A stretch of DNA of 7,082 nucleotides from Caldilineaceae bacterium (GTDB lineage Bacteria; Chloroflexota; Anaerolineae; Caldilineales; Caldilineaceae), in NCBI GenBank assembly GCA_014879855.1, contig JACSRH010000361.1:1-7082 (forward strand). Reading direction: 5' to 3'. The notes under the pieces are model-generated. The model ran no database searches and had not been told where the DNA came from. It saw only the letters and a list, made by a program, of their open reading frames with translations. Numbering within the stretch: position 1 is the stretch's first letter; each line of letters starts with the position of its first letter. Made by a program: the position numbers and the translations under genes. Positions 1 to 6,563 of the stretch are shown here, piece after piece.

Positions 1-8
1 ATGAAAAT

Positions 9-41
9 GCCTTTGCGCCTCTGCTTCTCCGCGCCTTTGCG
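9..41. repeat. GCCTTTGCG short repeat cluster
   Basis: The 9-mer GCCTTTGCG occurs exactly at 9-17 and 33-41, with a close variant GCCTCTGC at 17-24 between them. On the minus strand this reads as runs of CGCAAAGG/CGCAGAGG-like units preceded by TTAACG. It resembles the CGCAAAG-type intergenic repeats common in many environmental bacterial genomes; that comparison is from memory and was not searched. It lies downstream of the hppA hairpin and outside any coding region I can support. The window edge cuts it off, so its full extent is unknown. Confidence 0.45.
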
Positions 42-80
42 TTAAGAAACTATTTTCAAGTCAGTTTCTGAGACAGAGGG

Positions 81-113
81 CGCAGGAGAATGCTTTGCAA
101 GCATCCCCCTGCA
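81..113 (-). terminator. Strong hairpin downstream of hppA
   Basis: Arms 81-95 and 99-113 form a 15-position stem with a 3-base loop. Read as minus-strand RNA every position pairs: 12 Watson-Crick pairs and three G-U wobbles (at 81/113, 87/107 and 89/105). On the plus strand those three positions are A-C mismatches, so the structure favours the strand on which hppA is transcribed. It begins 19 bases past the hppA stop codon. No uridine tract follows, so it may act as a transcript-end stabiliser and not as a classic intrinsic terminator. A second small hairpin, TCAG-AAA-CTGA on the minus strand, lies at 61-71. Confidence 0.55.
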
Positions 114-132
114 TTCCGGTCTTCTTGTTTCC

Positions 133-2532
133 CTATCTTCTCTTGGACGGCGTCTTAGTTGCCTGCTTGACAGGAGATTGGGAGGCCCCGGCCGCCGCCA
201 GCGCCGGCGCAACGAGTTCAGTTTGCACCTCGCGCTTGCTCTTCCAAACCGCCCAGACTACAAGCGCAAGCAGTACGACCGCCGCCACGACGACGCCCAG
301 GTTGATAGTGGCAAAGGTGACGACGATGGGCGCAATGATCACTGAGACGAGATTGACCACCTTGATCATCGGGTTGAGCGCCGGGCCGGCTGTGTCCTTG
401 AGCGGGTCGCCAACCGTGTCGCCGACGACGGCGGCCTTGTGCCGGTCGGAATTCTTCCCGAGATTCCTGGCCGGGTCGCGCGGCTCATCCTCGATCACCT
501 TCTTGGCGTTGTCCCATGCCCCGCCGGCATTGGCCATGTAGACGGCCAGCAACTGCCCGGAGACGATCAGACCGGCCAGGAAGCCGCCCAGCGCCTCCGC
601 GCCCAGCAGCAACCCCACCAGAATGGGGGGCGCGATGGCGAGAATCGCCAGCGAAAGCAACTCATTCTGCGCGGCCGAAGTCGAGATGAGGACGCACTGG
701 CGATAGTCGGGCGGAACTTTGCCTTCGAGCGCGCCCAGGCGGAATTGACGGCGCACTTCGTTCACCATCAGGCGGGCCGCGCGGTTCACGGCGTTGATCG
801 CCAGGGCAGAGAAGATCCACGGCAACGCCGCACCGAGCAACATCCCGACGAAAACCTGCGGCATCGAGACACGGATGCCGGTGTCAAGGAAGGTCTGCAA
901 GAAGGGCAGCGGCTGCCCTGCGCTGGTGGCTGCTGCGTTGGCCGCGAGCTGCACTTTGCTGACATCGGTCAGGAACGATCCAAAGAGCGCCACCGCCGCG
1001 ATCACGGCGGAGCCAATCGCAATCCCTTTGGTGATGGCTTTGGTCGTGTTGCCGACGGCGTCGAGGTCGGCCATGATCTGGCGCGCCTGCTTGTCCAGAC
1101 CGGCCATTTCGCCGATGCCATTGGCGTTATCGCAGATTGGGCCGAAAGAATCCATTGACACGTTGTTCCCGGTCAGCGTCAACATGCCAATGCCGGTGAG
1201 CGCCACGCCATAGAGGATGTAGGCCGTTGTTTCTGCTACAGTTGCGCCGACGCCCGAAAAGATGAGGATCGACGCAAAGATCGTGCCGGCGATGATCAAC
1301 GTCGACGCGACCGCGCTTTCATAGCCCTGGACAATGCCGGAGAGGATCGTCGTGGCCGGGCCACCGCTGGTCGAACGGACGATGTCCTTGACCGGCGCGC
1401 CGTGTGTCCCTGTAAAATATTCGGTCACACGGTCGATCAGAATAGCCAGCACGACGCCAACGGTGACGGCGAGCACCGGACGCCACCAACCACCCGGCAC
1501 ATTTTGCAGATATAAGAAACCAACGCCGGCAAACAGCACGACGGAAATTGCCGCGGACGAAAGGAAGCCGCGGAAGATGGCCGCCATCGCGTCGCCGGAG
1601 CCTTCACCCTTCGGCGCGCGCACCAGATAGGTGCCGACGATCGACGACAACACGCCGATGCCGCGCACGATCAGGGGGAAGACGATCCACTCATAATGGC
1701 CAGTCAAGGCCACCAGCGCAAGCCCGAGGATCAACGCGGACACGATCGTGACTTCGTAGGACTCGAAGATGTCGGCGGCCATGCCGGCGCAGTCGCCCAC
1801 ATTGTCACCGACAAGGTCGGCAATGACCGCGGCGTTGCGTGGGTCGTCCTCTTCCAACCCTTCCTCGACTTTACCCACCAGGTCGGCGCCGACATCGGCT
1901 GCTTTGGTGTAGATGCCGCCGCCCACGCGCATGAAGAGCGCCAGCAGCGTGCCGCCGAACCCGAAGCCAAGCAACGCGTCCGGCGAGGCAGGGCCGAGAA
2001 AGATGAAGATGATCGTGCCGCCAAACAGACCCAACCCATCGGTCAACATGCCCGTGATGGCGCCGGAGCGGTAGGCAATGCGCAGCGCATCGGAGAAGCT
2101 CGTGCGCGCCGCGGCGGCCGTGCGCACATTGCCTTCAACCGCCATGCGCATCCCAATCTGGCCCACGGTCAGGGAGAACACCGCGCCCATGATGAACGCA
2201 AACGCCCGCCACAGGCCGATGTAGAGCCGCACCTGGTCGGGTGTAGCGCCGCGGTAATGCGCCATGGCCTCGGCAGAAGGCGGGACAATGTAAACGGAGA
2301 AAAAGAGCGCAACGGTGAGCACCGCAATAAATGGCAGGATCGAACGCAACTGGCGGCTCAGATAGGCGTTGGCGCCATCCTTGATCCACCCCCAGATTTC
2401 CTGCATCTTCGGAGTGCCTTTGTCTTCGCGCAGAATCTGGCCGCGCAGCAGGAACGCATAGACCAATCCCAGAAGGGAAGTGCCCAAGACGCCCCAGATC
2501 GCCATCTGTTCAAGTGTGGTTAATTCAGACAT
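133..2532 (-). CDS. hppA: K+-independent H+-translocating membrane pyrophosphatase
   Basis: This 799-residue integral membrane protein hydrolyses pyrophosphate and uses the energy to pump protons across the cytoplasmic membrane. The family signatures are all present: GGGIYTKAADVGADLVGKVE at about 204-223, EDDPRN at 228-233, DNVGD at 243-247, GNNVSMDSFGPICDNANGI at about 455-473, GGAWDNAKK at 670-678 and GDTVGDPLKDTAGP at 704-717. Many hydrophobic helices separate them. The segment GNTTKAIT at 494-501 carries Lys498 where K+-dependent enzymes have Ala, and Thr501 four positions on. In this family that marks the K+-independent, H+-pumping class. The chosen ATG at 2532 has an AAGGA Shine-Dalgarno 11 bases upstream. 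An upstream in-frame ATG at 2544 overlaps that ribosome-binding site, and a longer reading frame to 2607 adds a charged stretch atypical of the family. A roughly 33-residue Ala/Lys-rich tail follows the last membrane segment. The gene appears monocistronic, with 510 bases before it and a hairpin after it. Confidence 0.97.
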   Translation of the reverse strand: MSELTTLEQMAIWGVLGTSLLGLVYAFLLRGQILREDKGTPKMQEIWGWIKDGANAYLSRQLRSILPFIAVLTVALFFSVYIVPPSAEAMAHYRGATPDQVRLYIGLWRAFAFIMGAVFSLTVGQIGMRMAVEGNVRTAAAARTSFSDALRIAYRSGAITGMLTDGLGLFGGTIIFIFLGPASPDALLGFGFGGTLLALFMRVGGGIYTKAADVGADLVGKVEEGLEEDDPRNAAVIADLVGDNVGDCAGMAADIFESYEVTIVSALILGLALVALTGHYEWIVFPLIVRGIGVLSSIVGTYLVRAPKGEGSGDAMAAIFRGFLSSAAISVVLFAGVGFLYLQNVPGGWWRPVLAVTVGVVLAILIDRVTEYFTGTHGAPVKDIVRSTSGGPATTILSGIVQGYESAVASTLIIAGTIFASILIFSGVGATVAETTAYILYGVALTGIGMLTLTGNNVSMDSFGPICDNANGIGEMAGLDKQARQIMADLDAVGNTTKAITKGIAIGSAVIAAVALFGSFLTDVSKVQLAANAAATSAGQPLPFLQTFLDTGIRVSMPQVFVGMLLGAALPWIFSALAINAVNRAARLMVNEVRRQFRLGALEGKVPPDYRQCVLISTSAAQNELLSLAILAIAPPILVGLLLGAEALGGFLAGLIVSGQLLAVYMANAGGAWDNAKKVIEDEPRDPARNLGKNSDRHKAAVVGDTVGDPLKDTAGPALNPMIKVVNLVSVIIAPIVVTFATINLGVVVAAVVLLALVVWAVWKSKREVQTELVAPALAAAGASQSPVKQATKTPSKRR

Positions 2533-3042
2533 ACAAACCTGCATCCTTTCTGTAGATTTTTTTGGACGGCGCAAAGGAAGCTTCGATCGCTGCATCCGTG
2601 GTGACATATCAGCAAAGCTTGAACAAGCAATCGGGTGCTTGCCTTTATCGCCGCGTTGGGCAGGATCATGACCAGACGCGGGTCAGCGCGCGGCCGCGTG
2701 AGGAGGATGATCGCTGCAGAAATCGTTGTGCCCTGCGACTTCATGTATAAACGACGTCGTCGATGGAATATGGGTTAGAACCGGGGCAGATCCTGGAAAT
2801 GTGGCCGAGGAGCAGGGGAAGACTGCGGTCAGGTGCGAGCAATGCATGTGCATAAGACTCACTCCGACTATCGAGCAACGATTGCGTGCGCCGTTGATAA
2901 ACCATGTCTGACAGTGCGATCTAGCCACTTCAGAGCATACATTTATTGTCGCGCCAAGCCGAAAATCTTACAAGACGGTGTTATACCCGATCTTGAGGGG
3001 ACGATTGTCCCTTTGCCCGGCGCGGCGCCAGCGGCGTGCTGA
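2533..3042. other. Gene-free 510-base region upstream of hppA
   Basis: I see no protein-coding gene, tRNA or known riboswitch here. Short open frames on both strands have biased composition and no recognisable motif. The part next to hppA holds its Shine-Dalgarno (AAGGA at 2544-2548 on the minus strand), an A-rich stretch at about 2556-2563 and an inverted-repeat cluster at 2617-2641. A perfect 10-bp palindrome ACGACGTCGT lies at 2751-2760. Near the far end, a 5-bp hairpin GGGAC/GTCCC at 2998-3011 and a CAAGA/TCTTG pair at 2971-2995 lie just past the stop of the next gene. They may help end its transcript, but neither is followed by a uridine run. No convincing promoter for hppA could be picked by eye. 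Confidence 0.6.
2617..2641 (-). promoter_or_regulatory. Overlapping inverted repeats in hppA leader
   Basis: Read 5' to 3' on the minus strand, the order is CAAGCA (2641-2636), CCCGAT, TGCTTG (2629-2624), TT, CAAGC (2621-2617). The middle TGCTTG can pair with the upstream CAAGCA (6 bp, 6-base loop) or with the downstream CAAGC (4-5 bp, tight loop), but not both. The cluster lies 85-109 bases before the hppA start codon. It could be a leader with alternative folds or a protein-binding palindrome. There is no direct evidence for either. Confidence 0.3.
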
Positions 3043-3798
3043 CTAGAGCGACTGGGTGAGTCCCCCGCGCTGAGATTTTCCCGCGGGTTGAGGGCCGGAG
3101 GTCAGGGCAATGGCGCGCTCCCAGGCGTCGCGTTCCGCGCCGAATTTTTCCCCGCGAAATTGATGGTCGTTTTTGCGGATAAACTCCGCCAATTCGACGT
3201 TCAATGCGGCCCAAACCTCGAGTTGGACCGCCAGCAGCGCGTCGCGTTGCGCCGGCCGGCGCACATGGCTGAGCAGGGTGCGAAAGTGATGCAGACATAA
3301 CCCGGATGATGCTTGATAATGTTGCAGCACATCGTTGGACTTTGCCAGCGCGGCCAGCACCGTTTCGCTCAGATGCGCGTCGATCTCGCCGGCGTTGATG
3401 CAGACAGGGCATGGCTGTTGTGGCGACAGCGCGGCAACCAAAGCATCTGCATGGCGCGTGCGGCCGCCAAGCCGCGCCCACACGCGCTGCCAGAACGATC
3501 CTGCCGCCGCGGGTGGGTTCTGCACAATCCGCGCAGCGCTCTGCACGACATCTTTGTAGATGATGGCGGAACTCAACGCGCCGCCAGGTCGCACCAACAG
3601 CCAGGCATGGTGATTGCAAAATCCGCGCGCCGCGCTCACTTCGCGGCGGATGCGCGGGTCGTTGACGCTTTCCCACAACAGCGCGTCGATGTAGCGTTCC
3701 GCCGCGCGCAGTTGCAGCGTGCAGAACGCGCAGCCGGTTCCGGCCATCGCTTCGATGATATCGTCGTAATAGGGGATGTACTTGTTGGGTGCAGGCAT
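3043..3798 (-). CDS. DUF6062-like protein with two CxxC/CxHH modules
   Basis: This is a 251-residue cytoplasmic protein of unknown function, with no signal peptide or membrane segment. It contains two copies of the same pattern. C23-x2-C26 is followed after 34 residues by C61-N-H-H64, and C130-x2-C133 is followed after 34 residues by C168-L-H-H171. Each module supplies a Cys3-His (or Cys3-His2) ligand set, so metal binding, probably zinc, is inferred. The motif order (CAFC, RYIDALLWE, NDP, GFCNHHAW, then CPVC and GLCLHHF) matches my memory of the DUF6062 family seen in Chloroflexota. The ATG at 3798 is preferred because the protein begins cleanly there and a long inverted repeat occupies 3832-3921. 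A TTG at 3846 would add 16 residues. Neither start has a good Shine-Dalgarno. TATTTA lies 11 bases before the ATG, so a nearly leaderless transcript is conceivable. The gene follows RNase J by 130 bases on the same strand. Confidence 0.85.
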   Translation of the reverse strand: MPAPNKYIPYYDDIIEAMAGTGCAFCTLQLRAAERYIDALLWESVNDPRIRREVSAARGFCNHHAWLLVRPGGALSSAIIYKDVVQSAARIVQNPPAAAGSFWQRVWARLGGRTRHADALVAALSPQQPCPVCINAGEIDAHLSETVLAALAKSNDVLQHYQASSGLCLHHFRTLLSHVRRPAQRDALLAVQLEVWAALNVELAEFIRKNDHQFRGEKFGAERDAWERAIALTSGPQPAGKSQRGGLTQSL

Positions 3799-3831
3799 GG
3801 TGACGCCGATAAATAGGCGGGGCAGGGCGGT

Positions 3832-3921
3832 GGGGTGTGGCGTCAAGAGCGGAAAGATCCGGGAGGCTTGAGCAACGATCTTGCACTCCTGTCAGCCCAC
3901 CACTCTATGACCTCACACCCC
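3832..3921. repeat. Long imperfect inverted repeat between rnj and DUF6062 gene
   Basis: The left arm 3832-3852 pairs with the right arm 3900-3921 (read in reverse). Of 21 aligned positions 18 are Watson-Crick pairs, with a bulged base at 3907, one wobble or mismatch at 3840/3913, one mismatch at 3841/3912 and one at 3850/3902 that is G-U on the minus strand. The interior 47 bases hold smaller inverted repeats (AGATC 3855-3859 with GATCT 3877-3881; GGAG 3862-3865 with CTCC 3886-3889). It starts 8 bases past the RNase J stop codon. It may act as a transcript-end or processing structure for rnj mRNA, or be a REP/MITE-like element. The sequence alone does not separate these. Confidence 0.6.
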
Positions 3922-3928
3922 CTATTCT

Positions 3929-5626
3929 TTACATTTCAATCACAAGCGGCAGCACCATCGGGCGGCGGCCGATTTCGCGAGAGGCAAAGTTGCCGAGCGC
4001 ATCCTTGATCTTGTTCTCCAGAATCGAGGCGGGCATCTTTCTCTTGATGACCTTGGAAACTGCTTCCTGCGCGCGGCGGATCAGATCTTCCTGTTCGCGC
4101 ATATAGACAAAGCCGCGGCTGATGATCTCTGGCCCGTAGATGATCTCGCCGTCGTACTCGTCCACGGCGACGATGCACACGATGAAGCCTTCCTGGCTCA
4201 ACTGGCGTCGGTCGCGCAGCACCACATTGCCGATGTCGCCGACGCCCAGCCCGTCCACATAGACATGTCCGGCCTCGATCTTTTCGCCGCCGCGCGCTTC
4301 GATCTCCTCCTTGCCGGAGAAATGGCCAAACTCCACGGTCTCCCCATCTTCGAGAATAAAAACGTGATCCTGGGGAATCCCCCAGCGTTGCGCCAGGCGG
4401 GCGTGCAAAACCAGGTGTCGATACTCGCCGTGCACCGGGATGAAATATTGCGGTCGCGTCAGGTCGAACATGCGCAGATAATCTTCCTGCCCGCCGTGGC
4501 CGCTGACGTGGACGTTGCCCAGTTCGTGATAGAGCACATTGGCGCCCTGGCGGAAGAGGTTGTCCACCGTGCGGTTGAACAATTCCTCGTTGCCGGGAAT
4601 GGGCGTTGCGCTGAGAACGACCGTGTCGCCCTCACGCAGCACCAACTGGCGATGGTCGCCCATGCTCATGCGCACCATCGCGCTGGTTGGTTCGCCCTGG
4701 CTGCCCGTGGCGATAATGACGACCTCATGACCGGGCAGTGATTCCATCTCGCCCGCGGTCAACAACTCATCTTCCTTGATGTCCAGGTAGCCAAGCTTGA
4801 TGGCAATGCGCACGTTGTTGACCATGCTGCGCCCCACCATGCCGACGCGGCGGTTGTGCCGGCGCGCCACGTTGATCACTTGCTGGACGCGCCCCAAATT
4901 GGAGGCAAAGGTTGCCAGCAACACGCGTCCGGTCGCCTCTTCCATCACTGTCTCCAGCGTGGCTTCGAGCGTGGCTTCGCTGGCCGTGCTGCCCATGTGT
5001 TCGGCATTGGTGCTGTCGGCCAGCAGCAGCAGCACGCCGGCGTCGCCCCATTTGCGCAGCTTATCCTCTTCAGTTGGCCGGCCGTCCACGGGCGTCGGGT
5101 CGAAGCGATAGTCGCTTGTGTGCACGACGCGCCCAGCCGGCGTCATGATGCAGACGCCCACGCTGTCCGGGAAGCTGTGGGTCGTGTGAAAGAACTCGAT
5201 GGTAAAGGGAGAAAGCTCCACCACATCGTCGGCGGTTATCGTGCGCAATTCAGCCTCGGCGAGCAGCTTCTGCTCGCGCAGTTTGACCTCCAGCAGCCCT
5301 TGCGTCAACGCCGTCGCATAGATGGGCGCGCGCAACCCTTGCTCGACAAAGTAGGAGAGCGCGCCGATATGATCCTCGTGGCCGTGCGTCAGGACGACTC
5401 CACGCACCTTTTCCAGGCGGTCAATGACATAAGCGGCGTCGGGAATCACGATGTCAATGCCGTGCATCTCGCTCGTGGGAAACATCAGTCCGGCATCGAC
5501 GATCAGCAGATTGTCGCCCGCCTCCAGCACGAGCATGTTCTTGCCGATCTCGCCCAGCCCGCCCAGCGGGATGATGCGCAGCAAGGGCGCGGTCGTACTA
5601 TTCGATTTTTTTTCCTGTTTTGCCAT
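3929..5626 (-). CDS. rnj: Ribonuclease J (5'-3' exo/endoribonuclease)
   Basis: This 565-residue metallo-beta-lactamase/beta-CASP ribonuclease matures and degrades RNA in the cytoplasm. After a short polar N-terminal tail come PLGGLGEIGKNM (20-31), the zinc-binding HGHEDH (81-86), HTTHSFPDS (147-155), TSDYRFDP (170-177) and DSTNAEHMG (204-212). The beta-CASP part follows with ATFASNLGR (238-246), ATGSQGE (306-312) and SATPIPGNE (339-347). HVSGHGG (373-379) and PVHGEYRH (397-404) complete the metal and RNA 5'-end binding site. A C-terminal domain with DGLGVGDIGNVVLRDR (458-473) ends the protein. Length and motif order match ordinary bacterial RNase J, and all catalytic residues look intact. The ATG at 5626 is chosen because AAGGAG lies 10 bases upstream; another in-frame ATG at 5635 is only 1 base from that site. 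The upstream glycosylase gene ends 95 bases away with a hairpin between, so transcription may be partly independent. Confidence 0.97.
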   Translation of the reverse strand: MAKQEKKSNSTTAPLLRIIPLGGLGEIGKNMLVLEAGDNLLIVDAGLMFPTSEMHGIDIVIPDAAYVIDRLEKVRGVVLTHGHEDHIGALSYFVEQGLRAPIYATALTQGLLEVKLREQKLLAEAELRTITADDVVELSPFTIEFFHTTHSFPDSVGVCIMTPAGRVVHTSDYRFDPTPVDGRPTEEDKLRKWGDAGVLLLLADSTNAEHMGSTASEATLEATLETVMEEATGRVLLATFASNLGRVQQVINVARRHNRRVGMVGRSMVNNVRIAIKLGYLDIKEDELLTAGEMESLPGHEVVIIATGSQGEPTSAMVRMSMGDHRQLVLREGDTVVLSATPIPGNEELFNRTVDNLFRQGANVLYHELGNVHVSGHGGQEDYLRMFDLTRPQYFIPVHGEYRHLVLHARLAQRWGIPQDHVFILEDGETVEFGHFSGKEEIEARGGEKIEAGHVYVDGLGVGDIGNVVLRDRRQLSQEGFIVCIVAVDEYDGEIIYGPEIISRGFVYMREQEDLIRRAQEAVSKVIKRKMPASILENKIKDALGNFASREIGRRPMVLPLVIEM

Positions 5627-5636
5627 GTGTCGCATA

Positions 5637-5642
5637 CTCCTT
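5637..5642 (-). promoter_or_regulatory. Shine-Dalgarno AAGGAG for rnj
   Basis: The minus strand reads AAGGAG here, preceded by a U/A-rich stretch. An in-frame ATG at 5635 lies one base downstream, too close to be used well. The ATG at 5626 lies 10 bases downstream, which decides the start. It is the best ribosome-binding site in the window. Confidence 0.7.
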
Positions 5643-5674
5643 GTAAAAAACAAAGCAATTGTTAAAAGTGCGAA

Positions 5675-5700
5675 ACAGGCGCGCGTCGCAGCGCACCTGT
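5675..5700 (-). terminator. Terminator-like hairpin between glycosylase gene and rnj
   Basis: Arms 5675-5684 and 5691-5700 form a 10-bp stem around a 6-base loop. On minus-strand RNA it pairs fully with one G-U; on the plus strand that position is a C-A mismatch. The stem is followed by UUUCGCACUUUU, a broken uridine tract. It starts 22 bases past the glycosylase stop codon, so it could terminate or attenuate that transcript. It could also be a 5' leader structure of rnj mRNA. GTGCG (5669-5673) can alternatively pair with CGCAC (5692-5696), which would break the main stem. Confidence 0.45.
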
Positions 5701-5721
5701 GTGCGTCATAAAAATGGAATC

Positions 5722-6402
5722 TCAGGCGCTATAATCAGCATCGCCTGGATGGGGCGCTCCTGACGGGAGACCCTCGCCGCGCGCCGCAGCTTCATTGGCG
5801 CGCCGTGCGCGCTCGATCAAGCCGGGCAGGGCAGCCATATCCTGCTCGAATGCAGTTTGCCATGTCGGGTTGCGCAGCGCCGCCGCGGGGTGAAACATGG
5901 CCATCGCAATCCGGCCGTGGCCGATGTTGCGCACCTGGCCGTGAATCTTGGTGATGGCGCCATCTGGGAACCAGCGTTGCATGCTGAAACGCCCCAGCGT
6001 CACGATGATGCGCGGGTTGATGATCTCCACCTGGCGCGTCAGATAGTCGGAGCACGCGGCCAACTCTTCAGGGCGTGGATCGCGGTTCTGCGGCGGCCGA
6101 CATTTCACGACGTTCGTGATGTAGACATCGCCGCGCGCGATGCCGAGGCTGGCGAGCGTATCGGTCAGATACTGGCCGCTGCGCCCGACGAAGGGGCGTC
6201 CCTTTTTATCTTCCTCATAGCCAGGGCCTTCGCCCACGAACATGACAATGGCATTGAGGTTGCCTTCCCCGGGCACTGCATGCGTTCGACTTGCCGCAAG
6301 CGGGCAGCGTGTACATACCAGCACCTCATCTTCGACGCGCCGGATCGCCTGCAAACGCAGTTCATCATCAGGTGAAGGATTTGGCGGCAATTCTGCACGC
6401 AT
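5722..6402 (-). CDS. Family 4 uracil-DNA glycosylase (Fe-S type)
   Basis: This 226-residue enzyme removes uracil from DNA as the first step of base excision repair. Four cysteines at 30, 33, 101 and 117 (CTRCPL, VVKCRPPQNRDP, AACSDY) have the spacing of the [4Fe-4S] ligands of family 4 enzymes. The active-site motif GEGPGYEEDKKGRPFVGRSG lies at 57-76. ITNVVKCRPP follows at 95-104, ITKIHGQ at 150-156, and the second catalytic motif HPAAAL at 171-176. A hydrophilic tail of about 25 residues extends past the conserved core. The ATG at 6402 is preferred over an in-frame TTG at 6420 because the protein then starts in the usual place; a weak GGA lies about 8 bases upstream. An extended -10 promoter lies about 135 bases upstream. 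Family 5 is less likely because GE(G/A)PG and the cysteine pattern fit family 4. The specific substrate range cannot be judged from sequence. Confidence 0.93.
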   Translation of the reverse strand: MRAELPPNPSPDDELRLQAIRRVEDEVLVCTRCPLAASRTHAVPGEGNLNAIVMFVGEGPGYEEDKKGRPFVGRSGQYLTDTLASLGIARGDVYITNVVKCRPPQNRDPRPEELAACSDYLTRQVEIINPRIIVTLGRFSMQRWFPDGAITKIHGQVRNIGHGRIAMAMFHPAAALRNPTWQTAFEQDMAALPGLIERARRANEAAARGEGLPSGAPHPGDADYSA

Positions 6403-6487
6403 GAGCGTTTTCCGTTGCAATGCTCAACAAAACGATACACGCGGGTTGCAAACACACCTGCGCGTATTCCGGTCGTTTTGGCGACAG

Positions 6488-6519
6488 GGCAGGACAGCCA
6501 ACCTTGTATTGACCCTGCC
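6488..6519 (-). promoter_or_regulatory. Hairpin in 5' leader of glycosylase gene
   Basis: GGCAGG (6488-6493) and CCTGCC (6514-6519) are perfect inverted arms. On minus-strand RNA the stem extends inward by two G-U pairs. It lies just downstream of the predicted transcription start and about 85 bases before the start codon. It may influence translation or mRNA stability; no function is shown. Confidence 0.3.
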
Positions 6520-6534
6520 GTGATCGTCCTTGCG

Positions 6535-6543
6535 ATTATAGCA
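6535..6543 (-). promoter_or_regulatory. Extended -10 promoter for glycosylase gene
   Basis: The minus strand reads TGC-TATAAT, a perfect -10 hexamer with the TGn extension. The -35 region at the usual spacing (TTCTTC) is poor, as is common for extended -10 promoters. Transcription would start near 6528 and give a leader of about 125 bases before the ATG at 6402. The element lies just past the end of the transposase remnant. Confidence 0.55.
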
Positions 6544-6563
6544 TTAAACCAGGCTGAGAAGAA

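Noticed and set aside
1696..2523. Long plus-strand open frame (275 codons) opposite hppA
   Set aside because: It is fully antisense to the conserved hppA coding sequence, is rich in Arg/His/Gln as expected from a complementary GC-rich frame, and has no recognisable domain. The plus-strand frame at 439-1158 is rejected for the same reason.
2945..2973. TTGTAA - 17 bp - GACAAT promoter-like pair on the minus strand upstream of hppA
   Set aside because: Each hexamer matches only 4 of 6 positions and the site is more than 400 bases from the start codon. A similar-quality pair exists on the opposite strand of the same sequence, which suggests chance.
2533..3042. Possible fluoride or other riboswitch in front of the pyrophosphatase gene
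   Set aside because: Membrane pyrophosphatase genes can carry such elements, but I could not find the conserved core of the fluoride motif or another known riboswitch.
3799..3846. TTG start at 3846 extending the DUF6062-like protein by 16 residues
   Set aside because: The extension is Pro-rich, has no ribosome-binding site and overlaps the long inverted repeat; the ATG at 3798 is simpler.
2981..3886. Minus-strand open frame of 301 codons overlapping the DUF6062-like gene in another frame
   Set aside because: It is Arg-rich and motif-free. The other frame carries the two precisely spaced Cys/His modules, so this one is a shadow.
4856..5665. Plus-strand open frame of 269 codons opposite rnj
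   Set aside because: It lies antisense to strongly conserved RNase J motifs and shows only low-complexity, His/Arg/Gln-rich translation.
6509..6539. Plus-strand TTGACC ... GATTAT pair overlapping the glycosylase promoter
   Set aside because: The 19-base spacing is poor, the -10 matches 4 of 6, and no plus-strand gene follows closely.
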